A stretch of DNA of 64,000 bases from Lachnoclostridium sp. (GCA_021770065.1 JAETRR010000014.1:25011-89010); one strand, 5' to 3'; counted from the first letter of the stretch, positions 44,240-53,857 are shown. The notes: generated by a model not told the origin, from the letters alone. Numbers and translations: made by a program.

Positions 44240-44769
44240 TGTTTTCTGCAGAATTAAGGGAGCGGCTTAAGCTGTTGGATGAGCACCTGGTATATTGTAA
44301 TGATCATCAGTTTGTACTGAAGGAAAAGAAGGCAGAGGGAGAGGCGGAACTGATCCTGGAGCTTCATAATCCAAGTATTTTATTCAACAGACTGGAGAAT
44401 AAAAAATTACGGTATTTTAAAAATCAGAAATGTGCAGATTATCTTTTATATAATTATAGAGAAAATAATTGGGAAATGCATATTTTTGAGCTGAAGCGCT
44501 CCATCGGACTGTCCCAGTGGGAGCAGATCAAAGAGCAGGCGAAAGGAGCTATACAGAATGGTATGGCAATTGCAGGTTTTTTGGGAATAGAGATAAGCCT
44601 GGACAGGGTGTATCTCTATTCTGCATATAGAAATGATAAGATCAATGATTTTGCAAATCCGGGAAAGCAGAGATATCAGATGTATAAAAAAGCTTCCCCA
44701 GAGTATAAAGAAAAAGAATGTGATTGGAATAAGCAGTTAATAGAGCTGGATTTTCTTGGAAAAAGATAA
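44239..44769 (+). CDS. Predicted PD-(D/E)XK nuclease-like partner of the ATPase
   Basis: 176 residues. A candidate active site is Asp in KCADYLLYNYRENNWEMHIF and then ELK in FELKRSIGLSQWEQIK, matching the D-(x)n-E-x-K spacing of PD-(D/E)XK nucleases. A long amphipathic helix follows. I do not recognise the family beyond that. It shares TAATG with the ATPase gene and nothing follows on the same transcript for 168 bp. The nuclease call rests on a short motif only. Confidence 0.6.
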   Translation: MFSAELRERLKLLDEHLVYCNDHQFVLKEKKAEGEAELILELHNPSILFNRLENKKLRYFKNQKCADYLLYNYRENNWEMHIFELKRSIGLSQWEQIKEQAKGAIQNGMAIAGFLGIEISLDRVYLYSAYRNDKINDFANPGKQRYQMYKKASPEYKEKECDWNKQLIELDFLGKR

Positions 44770-44937
44770 TTTCAGCATTGCAAAATCTCTCTGAATCCGG
44801 AAAACGGAAGAGGAAGCTATGCAATTGCATAATATGATTTTTAAAAAGATTATGCAGAAGGCTTAGAAGAGTGCTGAATCTCCCGGACGGTGTAAAAACT
44901 ATTAAAAAGATGGGGTAAGTACAGAAAAGAGGAAAAT

Positions 44938-46227
44938 ATGACATACAAGGAAGCAAGAGCGTTTATAGATGACACATCAAAATACGGCTACATCCTGGGC
45001 CTTGATACGGTGACGGAGCTTCTTGCCCGTCTTGGAAATCCGCAGGATGATCTCAAATTTGTACATATCGCAGGAACCAACGGCAAGGGCTCTATTCTGG
45101 CCTATGTATCTACTATATTAAAAGAAGCCGGATATAAGGTGGGAAGATACATTTCCCCCACGATTTTTGAATACCGGGAGCGGATACAGGTGAATGAAGC
45201 CTATATTCCGGAGGAGGCAGTGGCAAGGCTGGCAGAGCAGATCTGCCGGGCAGGACAGGAGATGCTCCGGGAAGGCCTGGCCCATCCCACGGCCTTTGAG
45301 GTGGAGACAGCTCTGGCATTTCTCTATTTTAAGGAAATGGACTGTGACATTGTGGTGCTGGAGACCGGAATGGGCGGCCTCACGGATGCAACCAACGTAG
45401 TGAAAACCACCCTGGTATCCGTATTTGCTTCTGTCAGTATGGATCATATGGGATTTTTGGGAAATACGCTTGAGGAGATTGCAAAAATCAAGGCAGGAAT
45501 CATCAAACCAGATACCGTGGTGGTAAGCACAACGCAGAAGCCGGAGGTCAGCAGAATTCTTGAGGAAACCAGCCGGGAAAACCGGGCTTCTTACCGGGAA
45601 GTGCGAAAGGCGGAGCTTAGGGATAGAAAAATAAGCCTTGCGGATCAAAGCTTTACCTATAAAGAAAGAGGTAATCTCAGACTAGGAATCCTGGGAAGCT
45701 GTCAGTTTGAAAATGCAGCAGCAGCAGTGGAGGTCATAGACGTACTGGGTGGTCTGGGCTATCCCGTACCAGAGGAGGCGCTGCGCAGGGGACTGGAACA
45801 GACTGAGTGGACCGGCCGCTTTACTGTGATAGATGAAAATCCTTTGTTTATAGTGGACGGAGCCCACAACCGGGATGCGGCGGACCGGCTGTTGGAGACA
45901 CTGAACCTGTATGTTCCCGGGAAAAGAAAAATATTTATCATCGGTGTCCTTGGGGACAAGGAGTATGACTATATGATGAGCCGTCTGGCGCCCGAGGCGG
46001 AGCGGATTGTAACGGTTATGACGCCGGACAACCAGCGGGCTCTGCCGGCGGAAAAGCTTGCGGATGCAGTGCGGCCCTATAATCCTCACGTGGAGGCGGC
46101 AGAGAGTATTCCGGAGGCAGTGAAAAAGGCAGAGGGATATGCAGGCGGGGACGGAATGATACTGGCTTTTGGATCGCTTTCCTATCTTGGCGATCTGATC
46201 CGGGCAGTCAAAAAAGAAGCAGGTTGA
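44938..46227 (+). CDS. folC: Folylpolyglutamate synthase/dihydrofolate synthase
   Basis: 429 residues, the usual length. The P-loop is HIAGTNGKGSILAYVS; VLETGMGGLTDATNV, DHMGFLGNTLEEIAKIKAGI and FIVDGAHNRDAADRL are the other family blocks. It adds glutamate to folates. Ribosome binding site GAGGA. The following 120 bp hold a triloop hairpin at 46287. Confidence 0.95.
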   Translation: MTYKEARAFIDDTSKYGYILGLDTVTELLARLGNPQDDLKFVHIAGTNGKGSILAYVSTILKEAGYKVGRYISPTIFEYRERIQVNEAYIPEEAVARLAEQICRAGQEMLREGLAHPTAFEVETALAFLYFKEMDCDIVVLETGMGGLTDATNVVKTTLVSVFASVSMDHMGFLGNTLEEIAKIKAGIIKPDTVVVSTTQKPEVSRILEETSRENRASYREVRKAELRDRKISLADQSFTYKERGNLRLGILGSCQFENAAAAVEVIDVLGGLGYPVPEEALRRGLEQTEWTGRFTVIDENPLFIVDGAHNRDAADRLLETLNLYVPGKRKIFIIGVLGDKEYDYMMSRLAPEAERIVTVMTPDNQRALPAEKLADAVRPYNPHVEAAESIPEAVKKAEGYAGGDGMILAFGSLSYLGDLIRAVKKEAG

Positions 46228-46286
46228 CGGATCCGCCTATGTTAGTGCAGGCAGATTTCGTTCAATAGGCAGTATTTTGTAGAGAA

Positions 46287-46301
46287 ATACCCTGTGGGTA
46301 T
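46287..46301. terminator. Small triloop hairpin after folC
   Basis: ATACCC-TGT-GGGTAT. The same six-base stem with a TTC loop recurs at 40315, 40379 and 48449. No T-run follows, so termination is uncertain. Confidence 0.4.
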
Positions 46302-46348
46302 ACCATGATGCACAAAAGGCATGTGCAGATTAATGAGAGGAAAATTAC

Positions 46349-47476
46349 ATGAGAGATCTGGAAGAACTGAGAAAAGAAATCGATGAGATTGATACCCAGA
46401 TGGTAAAGCTTTTTGAACAGCGTATGGCTGTCTCCGAAGAGGTAGCAGAGTATAAAGTAGCCGTAGGGAAGAAAATCCTGGATAAAGAGAGGGAAAAGCT
46501 GAAACTTAAGGCAGTTAAGGCTATGACCCACAGTGAATTTAACAGCCATGGCGTAGAGGAGCTGTACAACCAGATCATGGCTATGAGCCGGAAGCTTCAA
46601 TATCAGCGGATGGAGCAGCAGGCCGTCGGCCGCCTGCCCTTCGTGATGGTGGACGAGCTGGAGAAGAAGAATGTCCGGGTCGTATACCAGGGTGTGGAGG
46701 GGGCCTATGCCCAGCAGGCCATGTTTGAATTTTTCGGGGAGGACGTCAATCATTTCCATGTGGAGCGGTGGCGTGACGCTATGGAGGCCATTGCAGAGGG
46801 CATGGCGGACTATGCGGTGCTTCCCATAGAAAATTCCTCCGCCGGCATAGTAAATGACAACTATGATCTGCTTCAGGAGTTTGACAATTATATTGTGGGA
46901 GAGCAGGTAATGACCATACACCATGCCCTTCTCGGGACACCGGACGCTGAGCTTTCAGATATCCGTACTGTATATTCCCATCCCCAGGGTCTGATGCAGT
47001 GTGCCAGATATCTGGACGAGAACCGGCAGTGGCAGCAGATCAGTCTGCTCAACACGGCAGTGGCAGCTCAGAAGGTGGCGGAAGACGGGGATAAGTCCCA
47101 GGCGGCCATTGCGGGTATTCTGGCCGGGAAACAGCACGGGTTAAAGGTTCTCAAGGAAAATATCAATTTCAGCGGACAGAATTCCACGCGCTTTCTCATT
47201 GTGACCAATCAGCGGATTTTCTGCAGAAGCGCGGGGAAGGTGAGCATCTGCTTTGAAGTCAGCCATGAGAGCGGCTGCCTATACAATGTACTGTCGCATT
47301 TCATTTTCAATAACCTCAATATGTGCCGGATCGAATCCCGGCCCATTGCGGATAAAAACTGGGAATATCATTTCTTTGTGGATTTCGAGGGGAACTTAAA
47401 TGACAGCGCAGTGAAAAATGCCCTTAGAGGAATCCGGGAAGAAGCGCTGAACATGAAAATATTAGGAAATTATTAG
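46349..47476 (+). CDS. pheA: Chorismate mutase/prephenate dehydratase (P-protein)
   Basis: 375 residues in three parts. AroQ chorismate mutase is first (LRKEIDEIDTQMVKLFEQRM). Prephenate dehydratase follows at about residues 110-285 (VVYQGVEGAYAQQAMFEFFG, ENSSAGIVNDNYDLL and the TRF motif in NSTRFLIVT). The C-terminal ACT domain has ESRPIADKNWEYHFFVDFEG for phenylalanine feedback. It makes phenylpyruvate from chorismate. GAGAGGA precedes the ATG. Confidence 0.95.
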   Translation: MRDLEELRKEIDEIDTQMVKLFEQRMAVSEEVAEYKVAVGKKILDKEREKLKLKAVKAMTHSEFNSHGVEELYNQIMAMSRKLQYQRMEQQAVGRLPFVMVDELEKKNVRVVYQGVEGAYAQQAMFEFFGEDVNHFHVERWRDAMEAIAEGMADYAVLPIENSSAGIVNDNYDLLQEFDNYIVGEQVMTIHHALLGTPDAELSDIRTVYSHPQGLMQCARYLDENRQWQQISLLNTAVAAQKVAEDGDKSQAAIAGILAGKQHGLKVLKENINFSGQNSTRFLIVTNQRIFCRSAGKVSICFEVSHESGCLYNVLSHFIFNNLNMCRIESRPIADKNWEYHFFVDFEGNLNDSAVKNALRGIREEALNMKILGNY

Positions 47477-47508
47477 AGCATTGCGGTTGGAAACTGATTT
47501 CGGCTAAA

Positions 47509-47546
47509 ATGTACTGGAGAGGATATTACGGAATTGGAAAAGGAGA
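47509..47546 (+). other. Leader sequence shared with coaX
   Basis: ATGTACTGGAGAGGATATTA and then CGGAATTGGAAAAGGAG, close to the leader at 51832-51870 before coaX (ATGTACTGTTAGGAATATTA, CGGAACTGGAATAGGAG). It includes the ribosome binding site of degV. Role unknown. Confidence 0.5.
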
Positions 47547-47552
47547 ATGCAC

Positions 47553-48422
47553 ATGAATACTTACGTAATTATGACAGACAACATGGCAGATCTGCCGGAG
47601 AGCTACATCAGGGAGCATGAACTGGAGGTTTTATCCCTAAGCTACATTTTAGACGGGGAAACCTATGACAGGAATCATCCCCTGGAGGTGGGTGAATTTT
47701 ACAACCGGATGCGCGGCGGCTCTATGCCTACCACTTCCCAGGTGAATCCCGAACAGGCAAAGGAAGCATTCACCTCCTGCTTAGAACAGGGAAAGGACGT
47801 ACTTTACATTGCATTTTCCTCGGGTCTTAGCGGAACCTATAACAGCGGAAAGATTGCGGCAGAGGAAATCGAAGAGGAGGGCCGTTTTCCGGATCGGAAG
47901 CTTGTAGTCCTTGATTCTCTGAGCGCTTCTTTGGGCGAGGGACTTCTGGTACACAAGGCAGTGCAGCTTAAGGAAGCGGGAAAGTCACTGGAAGAGGTGG
48001 CTTCCTGGGTGGAAGAGCACAAGCTGAATCTGTGCCATAACTTTACGGTAGACGATCTGTTCCATCTCCACCGGGGCGGCCGTGTGTCCAGGGCCACAGC
48101 CATCCTGGGAACCATGATCAACATTAAGCCCATCCTTCATGTAGATAACGAAGGCTGTCTCATAGCCATCGGAAAGGTCCGCGGAAGAAAGAAATCCCTG
48201 TCGGCCCTGGTAGACCGCATGGGCGAGCAGATTAAGGGCTTTGAGAACCCGGAGGTATTCATCAGCCACGGCGACTGTCTGGAAGATGCAGAATATGTGC
48301 AAAAGCTGGTGAGGGAGCGCTTTGGCGTGGAAAACTTTCTTATCAATCACGTAGGCCCTACCATCGGAGCTCACTCCGGCCCCGGGACCATGGCCCTGTT
48401 CTTCATGGGGAATCCACGGTAA
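47553..48422 (+). CDS. DegV family fatty-acid-binding protein
   Basis: 289 residues. DegV blocks: VIMTDNMADLPESYIREHEL, PTTSQVNPEQAKEAF, VLYIAFSSGLSGTYNSGKIA, LDSLSASLGEGLLVHKA and the C-terminal GPTIGAHSGPGTMALFF. By family knowledge it binds long-chain fatty acids, as FakB does. The ATG at 47553 is used because AAAAGGAG lies seven bases before it; the ATG at 47547 is too close. A triloop hairpin follows at 48449. Confidence 0.92.
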   Translation: MNTYVIMTDNMADLPESYIREHELEVLSLSYILDGETYDRNHPLEVGEFYNRMRGGSMPTTSQVNPEQAKEAFTSCLEQGKDVLYIAFSSGLSGTYNSGKIAAEEIEEEGRFPDRKLVVLDSLSASLGEGLLVHKAVQLKEAGKSLEEVASWVEEHKLNLCHNFTVDDLFHLHRGGRVSRATAILGTMINIKPILHVDNEGCLIAIGKVRGRKKSLSALVDRMGEQIKGFENPEVFISHGDCLEDAEYVQKLVRERFGVENFLINHVGPTIGAHSGPGTMALFFMGNPR

Positions 48423-48448
48423 AGCGGATGGGCGGTTGTCTGATTTTC

Positions 48449-48465
48449 TATACCCTTCGGGTATA
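48449..48465. terminator. Small triloop hairpin after degV
   Basis: TATACCC-TTC-GGGTATA, the same stem as at 40315 and 40379. Confidence 0.45.
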
Positions 48466-48496
48466 CTATAGGGATTCGCAGCAAAGGAGAGAGCAT

Positions 48497-50545
48497 ATGA
48501 AACGTTTATGGACAGCAGCAGTTCTGGCTTTTGGTCTTGTGTTTCTGGCAGGCTGCAGGGAAAAGAAGCCGGAGCCGGAGGAACTGCTTACGGAATATAT
48601 TGATCTGCTTAATGAGGAAAAATATGAGGAGATGTACGCATATCTCACAGAGGAGGCCAGGGCGTCCATTGATCAGGAAGCTTACGTGGAGCGGTATCAG
48701 AACATATACGGCGGAATTGAGGCTGTGAATATCCGGGCGGATATTGAGGAACGGGAAGAAGGCCACAAGGACAAGAATGCGGTGACCCAGAGAGTCAAGT
48801 ATTCCCTTACCATGGAAACCCTGGCCGGAGAGCTTTCTTTTGATACTGTGGCTATTTTTACGAAGGATGAGGATGGCTTCTATAAAATGAGCTGGGACAG
48901 CCAGGATATTCTGCCGGGACTTTATACAGGGGACAAGGTTCGTGTAAAGACGATTCAGGCCAGAAGGGGAAATATCTATGATCGGAACCAGACAACCCTG
49001 GCAAGGGAGGGGACGGCCTCTTCCGTAGGGCTTGTTCCCGGAAAGCTGGGGGAAAACCGGGAGGAATCCCTTGCCAGTCTTTCGGAATTGCTGGAAATCA
49101 GTGTGGAGCGGATTGAAAAGGAGCTGAATGCCGGCTGGGTCCGGGACGATACCTTTGTTCCTCTGCGTACGGTTTCCAAAGACAATTACGAGCTGAAGGA
49201 GCAGCTGCTTATGATTTCGGGAGTGATGATTACCGACACGACGGTGCGGTATTATCCCTTTAAAGAAAAGGCGGCCCAGCTCACCGGCTATGTGCAGAAT
49301 ATCACGGCGGAGGAACTGGAAGAACGCAGGGGCCAGGGATATAACAGGAACAGCCAGATCGGAAAAGCGGGGGCAGAGCGGATTTACGAGGAGATTTTAC
49401 GCCCGAGGGACGGATATTCCATTCAGATTATCGACCAAAACGGCGATGTGAAGAGCGTTGTGCTTGAAAAGCCGGCGGAGGACGGCAGGGATGTGGTTCT
49501 GACTGTTGACATTATTCTGCAGCAGCATTTGTACCAGGAGCTTGAGGGGGATGAAGGCTGTGCCGTTGCGATTGATCCCAGGAGCGGTGCGGTGCTGGCC
49601 ATGGCCAGCGCTCCGGCCTATGATCCCAATGATTTTGTTATGGGCTATACTTCCAGTGCCTGGGATGCAGTCAACAATGACGAGGCGCAGCCTCTTTATA
49701 ACCGGTATCTGGCCTCCTGGGTGCCCGGATCTGTGTTTAAGCCGGTCACGGCGGCCCTGGGGCTTACAAATGGCAGCCTTGATCCCGACGAAGATGTGAA
49801 AAATGAGGGCTTAAGCTGGCAGAAGGATGAAAGCTGGGGCAGCTATGAGGTTACTACTCTGGTGGATTATCCGGTGAAGAATCTGGAAAGCGCCCTGATA
49901 TATTCAGACAATATTTACTTTGCCAAGGCGGCGGTGAATATGGGAGAGGAAGCGTTTACAAAAGGGCTTGACAGTCTGGGATTCGGGGAAGAACTTGAGT
50001 TTGACTTTGCACTGAAGGCATCTTCCTATGGAAGCGAAGGCAGGATCGGGTCTGAAACAGAGCTTGCGGACAGCGCCTACGGCCAGGGAAAGATTCTTGT
50101 GAATCCTCTGCATCTTGCCTCCATCTATTCCGCTTTTGTAAATGAGGGGAATATGGTGAAACCTTATCTGAGCGGCAGCGAGGAAGGAAAATTCTGGAAG
50201 GAAAATGTATTCACGCAGGAGGCCGCCGCAACGGTTCTGAACGGGCTTTATCAGGTAGTGGAGCATCCGGAAGGGACGGCGCATGAGGCTTGCCGCAGTG
50301 AATACCGGCTTGCAGGCAAGACCGGCACTGCAGAGATAAAGGACTCCAAAGAAGATACGAACGGTACAGAGCTTGGGTGGTTTGCGGGAATCAGCGGAGC
50401 GGACACGGACAAGCCCCTTCTGATAGTGATGATGATAGAGGATGTAAAGGGACGGGGCGGAAGCCATTATGTGATTCCGAAGGCCATGGCAGGATTTGAC
50501 GTTTACAATAAGGGAGAAGAGGGGGAGACGGAATATGAAGGATGA
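48497..50545 (+). CDS. Class B penicillin-binding protein, MecA/PBP3-like lipoprotein
   Basis: 682 residues. A lipoprotein signal (lipobox VFLAGC) is followed by an NTF2-like MecA_N domain (residues 30-150), a dimerisation domain with RRGNIYDRNQTTLA, and a transpeptidase domain. Catalytic motifs are SVFK in WVPGSVFKPVT, SDN in IYSDNIYFAK and KTG in LAGKTGTAEI. It cross-links peptidoglycan; MecA_N-type PBPs often have low beta-lactam affinity, but this cannot be told here. AAAGGAGAG precedes the ATG, and the gene overlaps the next by 11 bases. Confidence 0.92.
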   Translation: MKRLWTAAVLAFGLVFLAGCREKKPEPEELLTEYIDLLNEEKYEEMYAYLTEEARASIDQEAYVERYQNIYGGIEAVNIRADIEEREEGHKDKNAVTQRVKYSLTMETLAGELSFDTVAIFTKDEDGFYKMSWDSQDILPGLYTGDKVRVKTIQARRGNIYDRNQTTLAREGTASSVGLVPGKLGENREESLASLSELLEISVERIEKELNAGWVRDDTFVPLRTVSKDNYELKEQLLMISGVMITDTTVRYYPFKEKAAQLTGYVQNITAEELEERRGQGYNRNSQIGKAGAERIYEEILRPRDGYSIQIIDQNGDVKSVVLEKPAEDGRDVVLTVDIILQQHLYQELEGDEGCAVAIDPRSGAVLAMASAPAYDPNDFVMGYTSSAWDAVNNDEAQPLYNRYLASWVPGSVFKPVTAALGLTNGSLDPDEDVKNEGLSWQKDESWGSYEVTTLVDYPVKNLESALIYSDNIYFAKAAVNMGEEAFTKGLDSLGFGEELEFDFALKASSYGSEGRIGSETELADSAYGQGKILVNPLHLASIYSAFVNEGNMVKPYLSGSEEGKFWKENVFTQEAAATVLNGLYQVVEHPEGTAHEACRSEYRLAGKTGTAEIKDSKEDTNGTELGWFAGISGADTDKPLLIVMMIEDVKGRGGSHYVIPKAMAGFDVYNKGEEGETEYEG

Positions 50546-51791
50546 TTCATTTCGGAAGTATCTGTTTATCAGCCTGGCCGGAGCAGTGGGTATCATTTTG
50601 TGCATTGTGTTTTTCTTTGCCCTGTTTCGATTCCGGCAGGTGATGGAGGGAATACGGACCCTGGAGAGCATTCTTATGCCCTTTATCTATGGGGCGGTGA
50701 TCGCGTATCTTTTGACGCCGGTGTGCAATTTTGTGGAGATCCGCCTGAACAGGCTGCTGTCGGGGCGGCTGAAGGTAAAAGAACAGAAGGCGGCCCGGAT
50801 ATCGGCAGCTATGGGAATCGGACTCAGCCTTTTGTTCGGATTTTTTATCGTCTATCTTCTTCTTGCCATGGTGCTGCCTCAGGTATTTGTGAGTGTACGG
50901 GGGATTGTGGAAGTGCTTCCCGGCAATGTGGTAAAATGGAGCGACTGGATTCAGCAGAAGCTGGCAGATGACGAGGTTCTTGCCAATTATGCGGAGCAGT
51001 TTATCAATACAGCCTATCAGAATATGCAGATCTGGCTGAATACGAAGCTTCTGCCGAATATGCAGGTGATTGTAAGCGGTGTTTCCGCAGGGCTCATCAG
51101 CGCCCTGGTTACAGTGAAAAACATTGTGATCGGTATTTTTGCGGCTGCCTATCTGATGGGAAACCGCAAGAAGTTTGCGGCACAGGGGAAGAAGCTGATT
51201 TACAGCTTTGCCAAAGTCCCCGTGGCTAACGGCATTCTGGATGAGATCAACTATATCAACCACGTATTCGGCGGATTTATTGACGGCAAGCTTTTGGATT
51301 CTCTGATCATTGGAATTCTCTGCTTTATTATTATGAAAATATTAAATATGCCGTACACCATGCTGATCAGCGTCATTGTAGGAGTGACGAATATTATACC
51401 CTTTTTCGGCCCATTTATCGGTGCAGTTCCCTGCGCTCTCATTGTGCTTACGGTCAGCCCTGTCAAATGCGTGTATTTTCTGATTCTGATACTGGTGCTG
51501 CAGCAGTTTGACGGGAACTTTCTCGGGCCGAAGATTCTGGGAGATTCCACGGGACTTTCCAGCTTCTGGGTGCTGTTTTCCATTCTGCTCTTCGGAGGAC
51601 TGATGGGATTTGTGGGAATGGTGATCGGCGTGCCGGCCTTTGCTGTGATCTATGATCTTATCAAGAAGTATTCCAACTGGATGCTGCGGAAAAAAAGGCT
51701 GGCTACGGATACGGCCGTCTATGAAGAACTTTCTGCTATAGAGCCGGAAGGGGAAGGCTACCGCTACATCTATGGCGGGGAAGAAGGTTGA
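50535..51791 (+). CDS. AI-2E family transporter (YdiK/PerM-like)
   Basis: 418 residues with about eight membrane segments in the family pattern: two N-terminal helices (ISLAGAVGIILCIVFFFALF, MPFIYGAVIAYLLTPV), a central amphipathic region and a C-terminal bundle with IGVTNIIPFFGPFIGAVP-like sequence. These proteins are annotated as exporters; substrates vary. The ATG at 50535 lies inside the last codons of the penicillin-binding protein gene, with GGGAGA before it. Confidence 0.9.
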   Translation: MKDDSFRKYLFISLAGAVGIILCIVFFFALFRFRQVMEGIRTLESILMPFIYGAVIAYLLTPVCNFVEIRLNRLLSGRLKVKEQKAARISAAMGIGLSLLFGFFIVYLLLAMVLPQVFVSVRGIVEVLPGNVVKWSDWIQQKLADDEVLANYAEQFINTAYQNMQIWLNTKLLPNMQVIVSGVSAGLISALVTVKNIVIGIFAAAYLMGNRKKFAAQGKKLIYSFAKVPVANGILDEINYINHVFGGFIDGKLLDSLIIGILCFIIMKILNMPYTMLISVIVGVTNIIPFFGPFIGAVPCALIVLTVSPVKCVYFLILILVLQQFDGNFLGPKILGDSTGLSSFWVLFSILLFGGLMGFVGMVIGVPAFAVIYDLIKKYSNWMLRKKRLATDTAVYEELSAIEPEGEGYRYIYGGEEG

Positions 51792-51831
51792 AAGAAAATA
51801 AGGAATAAAATTGATTTAGGTTAAGGTTAAG

Positions 51832-51870
51832 ATGTACTGTTAGGAATATTACGGAACTGGAATAGGAGCA
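51832..51870 (+). other. Leader sequence shared with degV
   Basis: See the matching stretch at 47509-47546; about 80% of the bases agree without gaps or with one. It contains the ribosome binding site of coaX. Confidence 0.5.
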
Positions 51871-51873
51871 CAT

Positions 51874-52638
51874 ATGATTCTGGCTATTGATATCGGAAAT
51901 ACCAATATTGTAATCGGCTGTATAGAGGAAGACAGGATTCTGTTTGTAGAACGCCTGTGTACAGATGTGAAAAAATCAGAGCTTGAGTATGCCATCAGCG
52001 TAAAGAATGTGCTGGAAATATATGGCGTGGATCGGAGGGAGCTGCAAGGAGGAATCATATCCTCCGTTGTGCCTCCGGTGACGGGAACTATCCGGAATGC
52101 GGCGGCCAAGGTGATTGGAAAAGAACTTTTGATCGTAGGCCCCGGCGTGAAAACGGGACTGGATATCCGTATTGACAATCCGGCCCAGTTAGGGCCGGGA
52201 CTGGTTGTAGGGGCTGTGGCGGGCATTGAGGAATACGGCTGCCCGCTCGTTATCATTGATATGGGAACGGCTACGGCATTTACGGTAGTGAATGAGAAGT
52301 CTCAGGTGATCGGGGGAATGATCCTGCCGGGAGCAGGCGTGGCACTGGATGCACTGATCAGCCGGACATCGCAGCTTCCCAAGATCAGCCTGGATCCGCC
52401 CAGGAAGCTGATCGGAAGCAATACCGTGGATTGTATGAAGAGCGGTGTGCTCTATGGAAACGCTTCCTGCATAGACGGTATGATCGGGCGGATACGGGAG
52501 GAGCTTAATACATCTATTACGGTTGTAGCCGCCGGAGGAATGGCAAAATATATTATTCCGTATTGCCGTGAGAGAATCCGCATGGACGATGCGCTTCTGC
52601 TTAAGGGTCTGAATCTGATATACAAGAGGAATCAATAA
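51874..52638 (+). CDS. coaX: Pantothenate kinase type III
   Basis: 254 residues. ASKHA-type phosphate motifs DIGNTNIVIG near the N-terminus, GPGVKTGLDIRIDNPAQLGP and IDMGTATAFTVV are diagnostic of CoaX. It catalyses the first step of CoA synthesis. The last 38 bases overlap the convergent dinB gene. Confidence 0.95.
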   Translation: MILAIDIGNTNIVIGCIEEDRILFVERLCTDVKKSELEYAISVKNVLEIYGVDRRELQGGIISSVVPPVTGTIRNAAAKVIGKELLIVGPGVKTGLDIRIDNPAQLGPGLVVGAVAGIEEYGCPLVIIDMGTATAFTVVNEKSQVIGGMILPGAGVALDALISRTSQLPKISLDPPRKLIGSNTVDCMKSGVLYGNASCIDGMIGRIREELNTSITVVAAGGMAKYIIPYCRERIRMDDALLLKGLNLIYKRNQ

Positions 52639-53857
52639 GCTGCCGTCCGCGTTTTACGGCATCCTTTCCGTATTTTTTGCGGATGGAGTCCAGGGCAAGA
52701 TCCAAATGCTTCAGTTTTTCCGGGGAAGGTGTTTTGGCAGCGGTTTTCTCTTCTGCTCCGGCATTCAGAGGCAGATCGAAGATAGAGAGCTGAACCGGTT
52801 CTCCTTCTGTGACCAGCCGGGAGCTGCGCACTCCGAGCAGGCGGATAGGGCGGCCGTCCCAAAGTTTATCAAAAAGAGTGCATGCCAGCTCATAGAGTTC
52901 GCCTGTAGTATTGCAGGGAGACAGAGACCGGGCCTGATGGGATGCCTTTGTGAAATCGTGGTATTTAATCTCCACGGTAACGGTTCCCGCCAGCTGTCCG
53001 GCGCTTCGAAGGCGGCCGGAAACGCTTTCACAAAGGGTCAGAAGTACTTTTCTGGCTTCTTCCGGATCGGTTACGTCCTCACGGAGAGTGGTCGAATTGC
53101 CGATGCCCTTAGCCTTATGCTTTTCTGAGAGCACAGGGGAGGGATCGATGCCGTTGGCAAATTCCCACATAAGGCGGCCATGGCTTTTAAAGTGGGTTGT
53201 GAGAAAGGCCGGGTCTGTGCGGGCCAGATCTCCGATAGTCCGGATGCCGAAGCCTGCCAGCTTTTCGGCGCTGCGGTGCCCCGCCATATAGAGGTCAGAC
53301 ACGGGAAGCGGCCACATTTTCACAGGGATTTCCTCGGGATAAAGGGTGTGTATCTTCCCGGGCTTTTCAAAATCACTTGCCATCTTGGCAAGAACCTTTG
53401 TGGGAGCGATCCCGATATTGACCGTAAACCGAAGCTCGTCATAGATGCGGTCGCGGATAAGAGCCGCCGCCTCTTCCGGAGAAGGATACAGATGGGCAAT
53501 GGGCGTAAAATCCAGATAACACTCATCAATGGATACCTGTTCCAAATCCGGAGTGAAGGAAGATAAGAGCTCCATCATGGCATGGCTGCAGCTGTGATAG
53601 AGTTTGTGATCCGGAGGTTCTATCACCAGTGAGGGGCATTTCCGAAGAGCGGAGGCCACAGGTTCTGCAGTGCGGATGCCGTACTTTTTGGCAGGAATGG
53701 ACTTTGCCAGTACAATGCCGCGGCGGCTTTTTTCGTCACCGCCGATGATGGAGGGAATGGTGCGCAGATCCACTGTGCTTCCGTTTTTTAATTTTTCCAA
53801 AGCACTCCAGCTTAAGTAGGCGGAGTTTACGTCGATATGAAAAATGACAGGGGACAT
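52601..53857 (-). CDS. dinB: DNA polymerase IV, Y family
   Basis: 418 residues. Catalytic acids are in VIFHIDVNSAYLSW and VSIDECYLDF. Thumb and little-finger regions follow, and a beta-clamp motif QLSIFDL lies near the C-terminus. The protein goes on about 45 residues past the clamp motif with a Lys-rich end. It is an error-prone lesion-bypass polymerase. AAGGAG lies seven bases before the ATG. The stop is 38 bases inside coaX on the other strand. A promoter with a possible LexA site lies upstream. Confidence 0.92.
   Translation of the reverse strand: MSPVIFHIDVNSAYLSWSALEKLKNGSTVDLRTIPSIIGGDEKSRRGIVLAKSIPAKKYGIRTAEPVASALRKCPSLVIEPPDHKLYHSCSHAMMELLSSFTPDLEQVSIDECYLDFTPIAHLYPSPEEAAALIRDRIYDELRFTVNIGIAPTKVLAKMASDFEKPGKIHTLYPEEIPVKMWPLPVSDLYMAGHRSAEKLAGFGIRTIGDLARTDPAFLTTHFKSHGRLMWEFANGIDPSPVLSEKHKAKGIGNSTTLREDVTDPEEARKVLLTLCESVSGRLRSAGQLAGTVTVEIKYHDFTKASHQARSLSPCNTTGELYELACTLFDKLWDGRPIRLLGVRSSRLVTEGEPVQLSIFDLPLNAGAEEKTAAKTPSPEKLKHLDLALDSIRKKYGKDAVKRGRQLIDSSCISDSDP

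Noticed and set aside
42872..44769. Naming the ATPase-nuclease pair as PARIS, Septu or a retron partner.
   Set aside because: No TOPRIM/DUF4435, HNH or reverse transcriptase is visible; only the general ATPase plus nuclease layout is shared.
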